Assembly (NCBI RefSeq): GCF_001640805.2
Contig: NC_066838.1
Location: 1,937,565 to 2,001,564, forward strand
Direction: 5' to 3'
Length of the DNA: 64,000 nt
From: Lates calcarifer
Lineage: Eukaryota > Chordata > Actinopteri > Centropomidae
Shown here one piece after another: positions 1 through 19,100 of this stretch. Positions within the stretch are counted from its first letter, which is position 1, and each line of letters begins with the position of its first letter. The notes beneath the pieces were generated by a model. That model had not been told where the DNA came from and ran no database searches. It saw nothing but the letters and a program-made list of their open reading frames with translations. A program made the position numbers and the translations under genes.

Positions 1-229
1 AGTTTTATTTTCAGTCATCACATAATATAGAAAGCACTACATATGGTAAATGTTTGTATAAATGTATAAATGTATTAACTGAGGTTTGTGTCTTCAAAGT
101 CTTGTCAAATGTTTAATTTGTCCATGGCTACACTTAAACTACTGAGGCCACTACTGCCTGTCGCCATCTTTATTTTGTACTGTTACCATGGTTACAGGTT
201 ACCTTGTCTATCACAAGATTAGAGGAAAA

Positions 230-466
230 GGCAGCATTTAGCACCTTGCACATTCACATTGCACCATCATCAGGTCAAAAGTGAAATTTGTCCACCACAT
301 TGGTTTCTGACCAAAACTAATGATATTTCCATCACCCTCCACCAGCTGCACTTTGTGCTAATTAGTAAATGTTAACATGCTAAATTAAGATGGGTGAACA
401 TGGCAAACATAACCTGCTAAACATTAGCATGTTAATATTTTCACTGTGTCAGTATTTGGTTCATTA
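230..466 (-). repeat. Percomorph interspersed repeat fragment, copy A
   Basis: On the minus strand this has the typical order of a common spiny-rayed-fish repeat. It begins with an AACATGCTAA / TTTAGCATGTTAAC block and continues with AGCACAAAGTGCAGCTG, GATGGAAATATCATTAGTTTT and GACAAATTTCACTTTTGACC, ending in TGATGATGGTGC. The family is recognised from memory; its class is uncertain. A second, complementary part of the same family appears at about 14905-15085 on the plus strand. Confidence 0.6.
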
Positions 467-1921
467 CAGCCTCTCAGAGCTGCTGCAGCCTCGTCTTTGA
501 TGTAACCCATGACTGAAACAGGACAGACACTAGTAGCTTTTAAGTGGAGAAAATGTCTCTGTTGGTTTAGCCACTGCTGTTATTTTTCAGTTTTTATTTT
601 TTAATATATAGTTTACATATCCATAATGGCAGACTCAGCTTCTTTTGTCTTTATGTCAGAATGGAATTAAACTTAAGGTAGCATTTGGTCTTAAAAGGTC
701 TTAAAGTCCTTAATGTGTTTCTCGGGCAGCTGCAGATATGCCCTAAACCAAACCAGAATCCTCTAGAACTTCACTTCTCCATTAGCTACTACTCCTTGCA
801 CTAGATCCAGAGGAGCCTACAGCTAAGCTATCATGTGCACACACATGGCTGTGTGTGTGTACACACTAATGAATGTTTACATCAAATGCTGTTAGGCTGA
901 GTGGGTGTTAACCTAGTGTACATTCCTTTCTAGTTAAGTGGTTGCAACTCATCTTTTTCCATTTTACAGTTTTCACAGTAATTATGGAGGTTTCTCCAGC
1001 AGCTGCCCTAAACCATATCTGTGTACATAAACCGGATGACAGGGTGAAACAAGAAGAATGTTGTTGTGTGCTGTTGTTTTGGTACACACTGAAGAGGCCT
1101 CTGCACTGCACTCAGACAACTCCACTCTGTTTTACCTGAGGAGTCGCATGCGTTTAATTTGTTTCTCATTTCTAATTTATATAATGTATGTTTCACTGTG
1201 TTTTGTCATTGTCTCTGTGTGTTCATCCTTTACTCTCTGAGTGCTGTAACTGGGGGATTAAGCCTGTCAGGCTGAAACTAACTTGTTTGACATTTGTTTC
1301 CTTTGTCTTTTCAGCCGATAGATACTCTGAGCCTCAGAACCAGCTGGTCTCTCCAGCAGTCATATTTCTATGTTCAAAATCTCTCCTAAACATAACAAAA
1401 ATGAAACGTGCCAGACGATCAGTTCTTTTTTCTAAGAGCTCTTAACACAAGATGAATCTGCTGCACATACTTTTTTACTATTATCTTCATGAATGGCTTT
1501 ATGTCAGTAAGTCTCAGGAAACCCCAGGTCATCTATGTTGTTTGTTTGCGTGAGGGCTCAAAGTGCCACCCATATGATACACATACTGGATGAACTTACA
1601 AAATCTTCACTAGAACTAATAGTTGAATTAAAGTGCTTTGTTAAGTCTGAGAAAATAACCTTGGTGATTCTGGGTTATCATCAGGGTTTTCTCAGCTTGG
1701 GCTCAGAGACTATGTGGGTATTGACCAGGCACAAATGGTCTAACAGAGGACATTATTTTGTTGCATTATGAGAACTGCAGTATCCAGTGTTTTTGAAGGC
1801 TGACCCATAGTAGTGGCTAATATCAGGACACACTGGCATCTACTTTGATTTTGACCAGTGTTCTTTTGATCTGACTTTTGTAAGTGCTCCAACAATATTT
1901 CTATGCCCCATAAACAGTATC

Positions 1922-2050
1922 CAGTGGTGGAGTCTAACTAAATACATTTACTCAAGTACTGCACTTAAGTACAATTTTGAAGTAGTTCAATAGAGTGTTT
2001 CATTTAATGGTACTTTATACTTCTACTCTACTACATTAGAGTAGAGTCTT
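1922..2050 (+). mobile_element. hAT-like MITE fragment (CAGTGGTGG end)
   Basis: It begins CAGTGGTGGAGTCTAACTAA and continues with TACATTTACTCAAGTACTGC, ACTTAAGTACAATTTTGA and CTTTATACTTCTACTCTACT. This closely resembles the 5' end of a very common teleost non-autonomous hAT element. The 3' terminal inverted repeat was not found, so it is probably truncated. Confidence 0.65.
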
Positions 2051-2520
2051 TGTCAACAATTCTAACTTCTCCTATGAAGACATATTTTATATTATTACAG
2101 CTGTGTTTTATTGTATTGTCATTCACTGTCTGTTTAGACAGCAGCCCCTATTCATGTTTGTCTACAGGAGTTATAGTTCTTAACAAATGCATTAATAAAC
2201 ACTTACATCTGATTACAGCTACATTATATCCAGGACTTCACAAAGATGATGTAAAAAAACAAAACATTTTTATAAGAGAAATACAGTTATCATTCCCCCT
2301 GTGACTCAGGGGATGGGAACCAGTCTTGTAGAAGAGATGATGTGTCCAGACAGCAGGACGAGATCGCCTCATATTTCAGCTGAACTGAACTAGATTCATC
2401 AGTGAGATGAATTAGAGGGAGAAGTGCTCTGTCTGCAGTATTTGTGTCATAATTGGGGTTTAGATTGTTTACAAAACAGGCAGCAAATAATAACTGGGTC
2501 AGTCAATCTGGACAAACAAC

Positions 2521-2526
2521 TTTATT
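2521..2526 (-). terminator. Candidate ski polyadenylation signal AATAAA
   Basis: The plus strand reads tttatt, so the transcript reads AATAAA within CAGAAATAAAGTTGTTTGTCC. A GU-rich element follows within 15 bases, the usual layout of a vertebrate cleavage site. Two or more further AATAAA matches lie upstream in the UTR, so site choice cannot be settled from sequence alone. Confidence 0.4.
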
Positions 2527-2893
2527 TCTGGTAATGCATCTATACACTGTACATTCAGTCACTGTAGTATATAAGCATAGCTATTTTCAAACATAATCTC
2601 ATAAAGTCCTTTACTTTACAATATAGTCCGTGTCGTGAGAGAAAGGGGAGGGTGTTGTTGGAAAGAGAGATGAGGAAAAAGGCGTGAAAAGATGAGGGAA
2701 ACAAGGGAGATAGATGAATAAGCCAAGCTTTTTTTTCATACTGTATATGTGGTATTAATAAATGGGAAAGCTTACATTTACCTCTTACATAAAAATATTT
2801 CTAGAATTGTAAGGTTTATATAGTATTAGCAGCAGCACAGGGCTAAAAAGATACATGAGGGTTAGGGGGAAACAATCTGCAAGGTGGCATAAC

Positions 2894-2971
2894 CGTGTGT
2901 GTATCTGTGTGTGTGTATGTGTGCGTGTGTGGTGTGTATGTGTGTGTGTGTGTGTGTGTGTGTCTGTGTGA
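2894..2971. repeat. TG-rich microsatellite
   Basis: A compound (TG)n tract with interruptions (TGTA, TGCG, TGGTG). It lies within the probable ski 3' UTR, where the transcript would read CA-rich. Confidence 0.95.
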
Positions 2972-3062
2972 CCCATACTTTAGGTCTGCTATCTGATACT
3001 GAACATACTGTTAAAAATATATATGAACTGGTGAAAAAAGTCATTCAATATAAAGACTCTAC

Positions 3063-3065
<3 letters not shown>

Positions 3066-3097
<32 letters not shown>

Positions 3098-3107
3098 AAG
3101 AAAGAAA
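3066..3107. repeat. Poly(A) 30-mer with (GAAA)3
   Basis: Thirty consecutive A (3066-3095) followed by GAAAGAAAGAAA on the plus strand. It could be the tail of an old retroposon in plus orientation, but no body was recognised upstream. In the ski transcript it would be a U-rich tract. Confidence 0.9.
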
Positions 3108-6100
3108 TGGATTAACATGTTTATGTAGGGAATATTCTCTTACGCACTGCATTAACTGTTTTTGAAACATCTCAGTTAAAACACAAATTCCAAAAAAACA
3201 AAACAGAAAACAAAAACAAGACAGCTATTGTAAGAAAAGATTTCTTTTTGAAAAAGGAAACACCATGTACATATATTATACAATATCGTAAATGAAAAAA
3301 ATATTTACATTTGAAAATTCTTATTCAAATCTTCACACTGGCTAGTATTTGTCTATTAATATGGACTGTTATTGCTGCTTTACTGTCCATTATTTAGCAA
3401 AATGATTCTCCTTTAGAAAACAAGACATTGTTAAACTGCTTTTTTCTTTTTGCGTGGGAGAGTGAAGAGCCAATGTCATTATTGTCTCCCTTCTTTTGTA
3501 GAAAACCATGAGTAAAGTAAACTACACATAGGCTATCAACTCTTTTGAGTGTAAAAACAACTACAAAATGTACCAATTTTAGGTCTGCCAAAGTCACAGA
3601 CGCAGTGTCTTTCTCTGAGTAACATCAGTAATCTTGGATAAGAAACGGGCGTTTTCAACATAATGCCCTCTTTATTATCCTCGACATGTCCGCCTCAGGA
3701 CAAGTCAGCAAACCGGGAATAAACAGTTAAGTCTTTATGTACACCCCAAAGTAACAATTCACCGAAGCAAGTGGCTTTTCAAGATCTTCTATAAAAATTG
3801 TTTGAACATGCATATCATTGATTTCAAAAGAAGAAAAAAAGCACTCATTCAGAAAAAAAGCCTGAAGCATCTAGCATTTGTTCAATTGTTCTCTGCTTTG
3901 AAAAAGAAAAAAAAAGTTTGTAAACTGCTTGGTTTTAGGAACACTGATAAAAAGAGCTGCTGAGCATGGGACCAGGGGTCATTTAATTTGAAACCTGCAA
4001 ACAGGAAGTTGATGAGAGGCCCCGCCCCAACAGCTTCATCATCAGTTTTCCTACTCTGGAAACCTTTTGCCCACATTCAGGCACTTGAGGTTGTCCAGCA
4101 TTGCATTTAATTTTTTTTCTTCTTTTTTTTGTTGTCTTTTGTTTTTTGCAAGTGTGAAGTTTTTCTCTTAAGAACAATATATGATTTGTTGCTTTTTTTA
4201 GTTACTTCTTCCTCTTCTAAATAAGACAAATTGCTTTATGTTGCATAACACAATAAAACCCTTACATGTACAGTATCAATGCCCAATAACTGACTATATG
4301 TATGGCAAACTTTCTCAAATTTCATGCATAAAGAAAATATGAGTTTTCTATTGAAAAAAAGTGAACATAACAGACAAGCAATAAAATATCTCCACGTTTA
4401 AAAACAACATCAACAACCAAAGAAAAATTAGCATTAACACAATGTACATTCTGATTGCATTGTACCCACTGAGCGGCAGATTCATGGCCTCTGCCTTCTG
4501 AATAAAATGATTTTTTGTGACCTTTTGTTCAGGCTCCTGTAAAAATTCACCTGGATGACGTACAGTATGTTGTTAACAAAGTTTTGTCAAATTTGTTTTA
4601 ACCGGGTGCTGAAGCAACATTTGTGTCATTATATTACAAAAAACGTGAGTGTGTTTCCAAAAACCTTTTGACAATCCCAGACTGTATCAGCAAGCAACAG
4701 GTAGAGCCTTTTTTCTTTCCATTTATTTACAATACTTTGCCTGATAAAAACAGAGCAACAGTATTTACTTGAGATACATATATTCAACAAAATGCTTACT
4801 GGATTTATATTTAGCAGTCATGTATAAGATGATGTTTTCAAAGTAAGGTTGAAGACAATAGTGGGAGTACAATGCTTTATAACAGTATTTTTGTTATGAC
4901 AAAGTGCGATTCATTATTGTAAAGTAAAAAAAAAAAGACAACATATATTTATATTTACATACCTTAATTTAATTAAAATGAACATTTTGTGGTTCTTGCC
5001 AAGGGTGCCCCACCCAGTCCACTATGATTTCATAGATGATGTTCTGGTATCAACTGGAGTAAAAACATGCAGGCTCTCATCACTCAAATGTTACAAGACA
5101 AGAAAACAGAGCCACACACACATGTGGAGGATTTTATCTTTAGAAGATAAGGAGATCCGGGTTTTGACCCAAATTCTTAAAAACACATATGGCAGCCCGT
5201 GTGTGCGACTTAGAGGGAGCAACACTGAGATGGAGACTGTTGGATATTGGTATTGATCATCCAAAACAAGTGCTCACTATAAAGGTGCCATTAACACAGC
5301 ATGTTTTTATTTCCAATGACCCACAGTTTGATGCAAAGAGAGAAAAATATTGACCCCGATGTAAGCCTGCCCCCTGCTCACAGAAATACATGATTTTTAT
5401 AAAACAAAAACAGGAGGGAAAGATGGGTCACTTAAACTTCCAACTCAATGCTTTTCCCCTCAGTGGACTTTGATATTTTCCTGAAAAACCGACAAAACCA
5501 CGGTGGCACTGTGGAAAGTTCATTTGCTTGTTTTGTTCATCTTCTAATTTATTTGTATCTTTTACATTTTAAAACTCCAAGAGCACAGAGAGACAAAGAA
5601 ACTGTCTTTTTTTTTTTTTTTTTTACATATCACCATGTAGTCTCTTAAATAGCTTATAATGTCTCATCCTTCGTCATGGCGAGGGACGGTGGTGGAGACT
5701 TTTTCGGGAACTGTGGGTTAAATGTGAGCCATGCCCTCCTGACTGCACCACTGCACCACCTCTCAACAGCTATATAACTCCAATATAATATGATCATCTT
5801 TAAGCATTTATTATCACAGACTGTCCAAAAGTCTCACTTCATTTTCTTGTCAGAGAAAACACAGGCACAACCACATTTTGTGCTATACATCTGTTTTTCT
5901 TTCATTCTTGTGGTCCAGTTTTAAGGTCTGTGAGTTTGGAAGGTGCGAGTCAGTGCTTGATTTAGAAACACACGCTTCCTTGTTGCAGAATTGTACTATA
6001 CTGTCAGTCATGCTCCAAGGAAGCCACTCACTTGACTGTTCATGGGCATGGCTGAGGACACAGGTCCTCATTTCTTTTCTCTGTCTCTGGTCAGAGGTTA

Positions 6101-6260
6101 AAAGTCTTTCAATTTTTGTGTTGGAGGGGGAGCGTGATGCACAGTGGTGTGATGTGGCCGACCCAGGGCTCCTGGGTATGGTTATGGTCCAAGTTGGGCA
6201 GGTGATACTGGGGATCATGACGACGGGGTGAATGGTTAGGCAGTGAGTTTGGCTGCTGGG

Positions 6261-12988
<6,728 letters not shown>

Positions 12989-13450
12989 CTGGAAGGAAAG
13001 AGGGATATTTGTTTTAAGTTTTAAAATGCAGGACACCTTATACAAGTGGTTGTATTTTGCTCAGGGAAAATTCTGAAATTTCCAATCAAAACCAAATCTT
13101 TACAACATCAAACAACTTTGAGTGTTTAAACACATCCAGGTCAATTATTTTTCCCATGTGATATGAATGCACCACAGGTCACACACCTGGCAGCCAGCTA
13201 AGGACACTCGAATGTCAGTGAACTGAAAATGCACACAATAGTGTCAGACAGACCAATGGCTGTGTGTGCATGTGGGCGTGTGTGTGTGTGTCTGTATGTG
13301 TGTGCGTACGGATGCCTGATTGGGGAGTGCCAGCAGAGGTGTCTGATAGCTGGAAGTGTGAGTGTGTTTAAATTTAGGTGTGGTGTTGACTTTGCGTGTC
13401 TTTCTGTGGCTCGGGAAGTTGCTTCAGGGTTACTAAGTTGCACTTGTACG

Positions 13451-13451
<1 letters not shown>

Positions 13452-13483
<32 letters not shown>
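13452..13483. repeat. (AC)16 microsatellite
   Basis: A perfect AC array in intron 1. It lies between TG-rich stretches at 13260-13310 and 13539-13575, so the strand bias flips within about 300 bp. Confidence 0.95.
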
Positions 13484-13488
<5 letters not shown>

Positions 13489-13698
13489 ATTGTGTTTGCT
13501 CATGGGCAGCCAAGAGAGGAGGCAAGAGGTGACTAGGGCAGTGTGTGTCTGTGTGTGTTTTGTGTGTGTGTGTATCTGTCTGTCAGACACAGATACGCCC
13601 ATACATACAGACAAGTAGGGGTTTGTTTCTCTTTCCCCCATTAGGCTGGCTTTGTGGCTATGACCTCAGCCTCTCCAAGCTGTGGCTGTCACTAGCTG

Positions 13699-13700
<2 letters not shown>

Positions 13701-13754
<54 letters not shown>
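13701..13754. repeat. (AC)27 microsatellite
   Basis: A perfect AC array in intron 1. Confidence 0.98.
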
Positions 13755-13756
<2 letters not shown>

Positions 13757-14904
13757 CAATTGCGATGCATATGTGCAGCTTTCCACAGAATCCAAATGTA
13801 ACACTTTTTCTTTTTTACAGACTGTTTTTAATGCTACCTGGAATCTAGTTCAAAATACCTCTCCATCTTTCAGACTTTATAATTTTACAGATACACTGTT
13901 TAAAAGGCTTATACCTCAGATGTTAATCTTGTAAGTTATATAAAAAACACATGTTGAAATAAATCTTTTTCAATTGTTACTTGTGATTAGGTACTACTGA
14001 AGAGCAATAAAATGTGTGGAGGAAAGCTACATGATTCTTTACTGACTACTGAAATGAAGTGTAACTTCTTCCTACAGCTGTCAGTGTTTAGTTCTGGGAT
14101 TATCATACATGTTTAATGTTCTTCACTCTTTCTCACTGTTTAGAGGTCCTGTGTTGGAGTGGAGGTCACACATGCAATGCAGATCTGGAGGGGATATATT
14201 CACTCATATTCTCTCGCTCATACAGCTCGCTCTCTTTCTCTGCTTCACTCTGAGTTGCTCTCTCACTCTCATGTTCTCTTTCTGAGGATCTCCTTCAGGA
14301 ATCTACTGCGCTCTACCAACAAACTGCTGCAGTGTGCAGGAGTGGGCAGAGCACACTGTCTTACACACATACACACACACACCACCCCCTGCGTGGTGTC
14401 AACAGGTGGTCATTTGTAATGGGGTTAGGTACTCCCCCTCTCTCCACCATGTTGGCAGTGTGTCATGCTATGCCACATGTGTGTGTAATCAGAGCTGCTC
14501 TCACAGGAAAGTAGCGTGGCTAGACGAACAAATACCGCTGAGGTCTGCCGACGTGACAGCTGTCCTCGGTCCACCTGGCACTGATATACAACTCCATGAC
14601 TTTCAGTGACTTTTCCTAACAACATCAGAGTGCCTCCATGACCAAAAATGTTCTTTCCTTTCTGGTTTGCTAGGAAAAACTTCATGATGTAAAGGAAAAG
14701 GATTTCTTAGGGCTTGTATCTTGGGAAAGCATTTTTGGTTCCTTTAAAGAGGCCCTTCAAATGTGGAAATGACAATTATAGATTTCAAGTTTCAAGATTT
14801 TTTTGTGTTGGATAGTGCTGAATCACTTGATGCATATGTCAACACTATAACACACAGACACAAGACAGTGGTGTGCCACTGTGATATGAAGTGACGACCA
14901 GTGA

Positions 14905-15085
14905 CAAGTTCAATTTTTCGCCTCATGGTGGTGCTAGATGTAAAGTCAGGAGATCACCAGAGTCACTCAGATTCATCCTCTGGGTACCTTGAAAACCAAA
15001 TTTCAGAGCAATCCACCCAGCAGTTGCTGGAATGTTTTAGTCTGGGCCAGTGATGGACCAGCCAGCCGACCGAGTGATTGGTTCA
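14905..15085 (+). repeat. Percomorph interspersed repeat fragment, copy B
   Basis: It contains CATGGTGGTGCTAGATGTAA, GTCAGGAGATCACCAGAGTC, TTCATCCTCTGGGTACC, AAATTTCAGAGCAATCCACC, TCTGGGCCAGTGATGGACCA and GCCGACCGA, in the same order as a common spiny-rayed-fish repeat. In complete copies this part follows the segment found inverted at 230-466. Class uncertain. Confidence 0.65.
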
Positions 15086-15499
15086 AGAAATCACGACCCA
15101 AGAAGTTCATTTATCTTCCTTCACTGGCCACAGTGCATACTCACTGTTTTTATCATGACCTTCAGGATTTTTATTTATTCATTTTTTACAAGATAGATTC
15201 AAGTAAACAAAAGGTATGCACTACTGATATTTGTTTTTAGTTACATGCATTTTGAAATCCCTTTGTTTGTAATAAGATGTTGTATATAGTAAAGACACAG
15301 CATACAATCCAAACAGTACAGTACAGAGGAGCCCTGTCTGTGGTTGGTAGGTTTGTGTGTTATCTAAAGATGAAAAGATATGCCCTATATAACAGGGCAG
15401 CAAAGCAGGGCTAGAGGCAAGAGGCTAGTCCCTGCAGTTCAGCGGCTGATCATTCACTCACACACACACAAACACACACACAGAGCGCTGCCTCTGTGT

Positions 15500-15680
15500 C
15501 TGTGCCACGTGCCAGTCCTCATCTCGTGGATTACCAGTTGCCAACGCCGCGGCTCTCCATCAGAGCGAGATCCGGCCCTGGTAATCTTGGACGGAGGAGA
15601 GCGTCGGGGGGTCAACAAAATTGGCAGCTGAGCTCTTGGGGCTCAGAGGTGGGGGCGTCAGGGAGGGAGAAATCTGCATG
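15500..15680. promoter_or_regulatory. GC-rich, CpG-containing candidate regulatory block
   Basis: Unlike its A/T-rich surroundings, this stretch holds several CpGs (cgccgcgg, gagcgagatccgg, gagcgtcgg). It also has an inverted pair GATTACCAG (15529-15537) and CTGGTAATC (15578-15586) that includes a GGATTA bicoid/Otx-type core. There is no reading frame with recognisable homology. The regulatory role is an inference. Confidence 0.3.
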
Positions 15681-16063
15681 TCTTGATTACTGAACAGTGG
15701 GACTGTGAGACATGAAGTAAAGAGACAGCCACGATGGGAATTCCTATTGAAAAAAAGCATCTTGGTCATGTCTGTGGCAGTGGTTCTCATGGGCAAAGGG
15801 GCTAGTTTCAGGGGATCATGTGCAAAAATCAGGACTGGTGTAATTTCACCATAATTTGATTCACTTAAAATGATCCCATTAGAGCGTGTGATATCTTCCT
15901 ATGGTGATCAAATGGTGATCTGTGGCAGAGGGCACATGAAACATGAGAAATCTTCACAGACGCTTTTCATGGAAACTTGACAATACTCTCCTGAAGAGGC
16001 TCTGATTTACAGCAGGTCTGCTGCAAATGACAGAGCTTGGCTAACTTCAAAGACACACAAAAA

Positions 16064-16064
<1 letters not shown>

Positions 16065-16109
<45 letters not shown>
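16065..16109. repeat. (TG)22 microsatellite
   Basis: A near-perfect GT array in intron 1. Confidence 0.97.
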
Positions 16110-16115
<6 letters not shown>

Positions 16116-19100
16116 ATACTCCACACGCTTTGTAGCCCAACCCCTTCATGATCCGGAGTGGATTACACAGCATAGACAGGATGTCACACTTCTAAGATAA
16201 GGCTTTCCGATTAGCTGAGGTGTGTGTCAGACGTGCCCAGACTGCACCGTCTATGTACTCAGCTCCCACACCTCACACTGAGAACATGACGCCTCATAAT
16301 ATCTACGCAGTAGCATTACACTGGTGTCTGGGGGATGACATTGGACTTTTATTAAAAGTCAGATATCTTTTTATGATTATCATACATGGTTCCAGTGAAA
16401 AGTTGTAGTGCTCTGTCTAAGAGCTAGTTTTTGGCGTGACATTATGGCACAAAATATCAGTACTGGACCTTTGAAGCACATATCTGTCAAATGCTGATTT
16501 ACAACCCCTTACTTCACACATGGCAGTTAGGAATATCCCCTGCATGAGAAACTCACAAATCCTCAAGTCATGGGGCAGCATATGTGGAAATAGTGAGTGT
16601 CAAGCTGGTCTCAGCTGCCATAGGGGGGCCCCATGCAGGGGCTCATGTGTGAGCACGTGTCTGGGCAAGTGGGTGTGGGTGTGTGTGTCTGTTAGTATTG
16701 CTGTGTGTATGTGTGGCAAAGACAGGATGGGTGGGGTGATAACAGTCTTCTCGGTTTAAGACTGTCTGTGCCTTTTGAAACCTTCACAGTTTCAGAACAC
16801 TTCCTCTGTCTGCAGGCCACTAGTGACTGGTGTTTGTCACACAGAGACAAAATACTATGAATAGAACTTTTTGAACAATATACAGTAATGGATTTCTTAA
16901 GGCTTGTATTTCGGCAAAACAATCGCTGCTGCTCTAAATCAGTCTTTTTGAAAGGTTCTTTATCTCTCAGCGATCTAATCTATCTACAGTGGGCATTTAT
17001 AAAGGAAAAAAACTGGATTTCTACATGTTCCCCCTATGTCTTCCATGCTAAGGACATTCAAATAAATGTCCATTAGACCATGAAGCCCCAGTTCAAGAAA
17101 TATTTCCACAAAAACTCCCATCTGAGGAGGAATCTGTGGATACACATCGTTTCGAGACAACTTACATAACTGTTAGAGAGAAATCTGGGGAAGTGAAACT
17201 TGTTATTAAAATTGACATTGTTACACTTTCACTGTATAGACCTTTAAGTGCTTGATTTATTTTTTTTCCTCCTCAAGTTGCAGACATTCTGACATGCTCT
17301 TAAAGACCCCAAGTGGTCCCAATATGGGGAAGCACTGCTATAAAAAAACGGAATGCATAAAATGTTCCAAATCAGTGGTGCTTTCTGGAGACACAGTGGG
17401 TCCTTTATTCAGTTGTACATTTCTTAACAAATCAGAGGGGTTGTTTCTGTTAGCTAGTAAACTGAGGAAGCAAAGGGCTACAAATGAGTCAGTTAGGGGA
17501 GAGGAGAGAGGTCATGGAGAGGTTTTCTCCAGCTGATCAAACTCCATCCACTGAGTCCAGAGTCCAACAAAAAAAAGAAGATACCTCTGTAGCATAAAGA
17601 CAGCAGCAAGATTTGGCAACTATATATCAAACATCCCCCAAAATACACCTGATTAGCGTATCTATAATTCATTTCTATTTCAATTCCTGGTTAAATAGAG
17701 ATAAAAGCAGTGACGAGAGGATCAGATCAGATTTAAAGGAAAATTGTTCTTGTTGAACACTGCTGAAAAGAGCCTACGATGGGAGCTCATGGTTTGCAGA
17801 ACACAGTCTTTTGAAAACTTGATCTCAGGAAATAAGCTCTGGGCTGAGGTGAAACTTGCCTTAGGAAAGTTTTGATGTGAGAACTACGCAGACATATTAC
17901 AGTGTTGAAAACAGGAGTGTCGCCAAAAACAAAAAGCCACCAAATCCTATTGGCTTTGAATGGAGTGGGCTCTTGTGACAGACAGCCTTTTATTAGGCAA
18001 CGCAGAATCTGTTTCTTGATACAATCTGTCATTTTCATCTACCCCCACCCCCGCCTTGTTATTTTTTCTGCCACTCCCTCCTCTTGCTGTCTGCCCAAAA
18101 CCCTCTGCTCCACTCTATTCGTCTATCTGTCTGAGTGCGTTTCCTGTGTCATAGATTACCGGATGTCCTCTACAAACAAGCAAGATTCCAGTCACATACA
18201 GAGAGAGAGCAAGCAAAATAAGTTAGCCAGAAACTTCAAGAAGCATGGGTAAACAAAGTGTCTGGGGCTAAAAAACCATATAGAACAGTCTCATGGAACA
18301 AGATGGCTATCATAAATTAAATTCCCAATCACTGCCAAAGTGCCAAAAAGAAAATTTGCTAATTCATAGTTAATAATTTAGGACATTTTTTGAGTAAATT
18401 TGTTCATTTTGGTATACATGTAAGCTACCAAGAACCTTTTAGAAATTGATCTGCCGATTATTCCTGAGGTACATAAAGGGTGAGGATTACTCAAGGTCTG
18501 CTTTACCAGCCTTTTTGGTAACTTTCAATAGCAGCTCATGGTCTGCCACTGTTGATGAAGATAAGATAGTTGTGTTAAAATGATTCAGGATGGTTTAGAA
18601 AACACACATAACATTACCTGATAAATCTAACAACACATTGATATCTAGTGCTATATTATATTGTTAAAAAAAACATTTTCAATGTTGTGTAAATCTTGGG
18701 TACCAATTATCACTGTTGCCATTTCCTTAAGCAAGAACTCATTTCGGCTTTGACCACATAAAATGCCTCAGTGTCAAGTGTCAATACCACAGGGCTGTCA
18801 GAGACAAACAGCTTGTAGGTATGGTGCTAAACAGGTTGTCTAACCCAACATTGCCCCCAGACTAGACCAAGATGAAAGAGTAAACAACCCATTTTCTTTG
18901 CTGTTTCTTTGCTTGGAAGGGTGAACAGAGCCACACCCTGCCTGTGACCTGACTTTGGCCTCCCCGCATGTCTTGCTAAGGGGCCCTTGGTGGTGGAAAG
19001 GGAGGGGCCCTTCCTGGAGGCAAAGTGAGAGCTTAGCTCACCTCATACAAAACAGCCACAAAAACCCCACATATGCTGGGAAACAAACAGGTGTCAGACA

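Larger units (their letters stand above)
1..2499. other. Probable intergenic sequence downstream of ski
   Basis: No coding exon, RNA gene or convincing promoter was recognised. The stretch is A/T-rich and holds two interspersed repeat fragments, at about 230-466 and 1922-2050, annotated separately. In tetrapods the next gene past SKI is convergent (MORN1), but nothing here identifies a neighbour. Confidence 0.4.
2500..6260 (-). other. ski: Probable ski 3' untranslated region
   Basis: This A/T-rich stretch has no convincing coding potential and directly follows the ski stop codon in transcript direction. A plausible end is the minus-strand AATAAA at 2526-2521, followed by GU-rich sequence (gttgtttgtcc), which would give a 3' UTR of about 3.75 kb, similar in scale to mammalian SKI. 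Other AATAAA matches in the same direction (about 3676-3671 and 4737-4732) could be alternative sites. It contains a CA-rich tract (in transcript sense) and a 30-base homopolymer. The exact end is inferred. Confidence 0.45.

Noticed and set aside
13198..13934. Open frames rich in Thr-His or Cys-Val repeats
   Set aside because: Direct translations of (AC)n/(TG)n microsatellites. The same applies to those near 2.9, 21.3, 31.5, 32.3, 32.6 and 43.7 kb.
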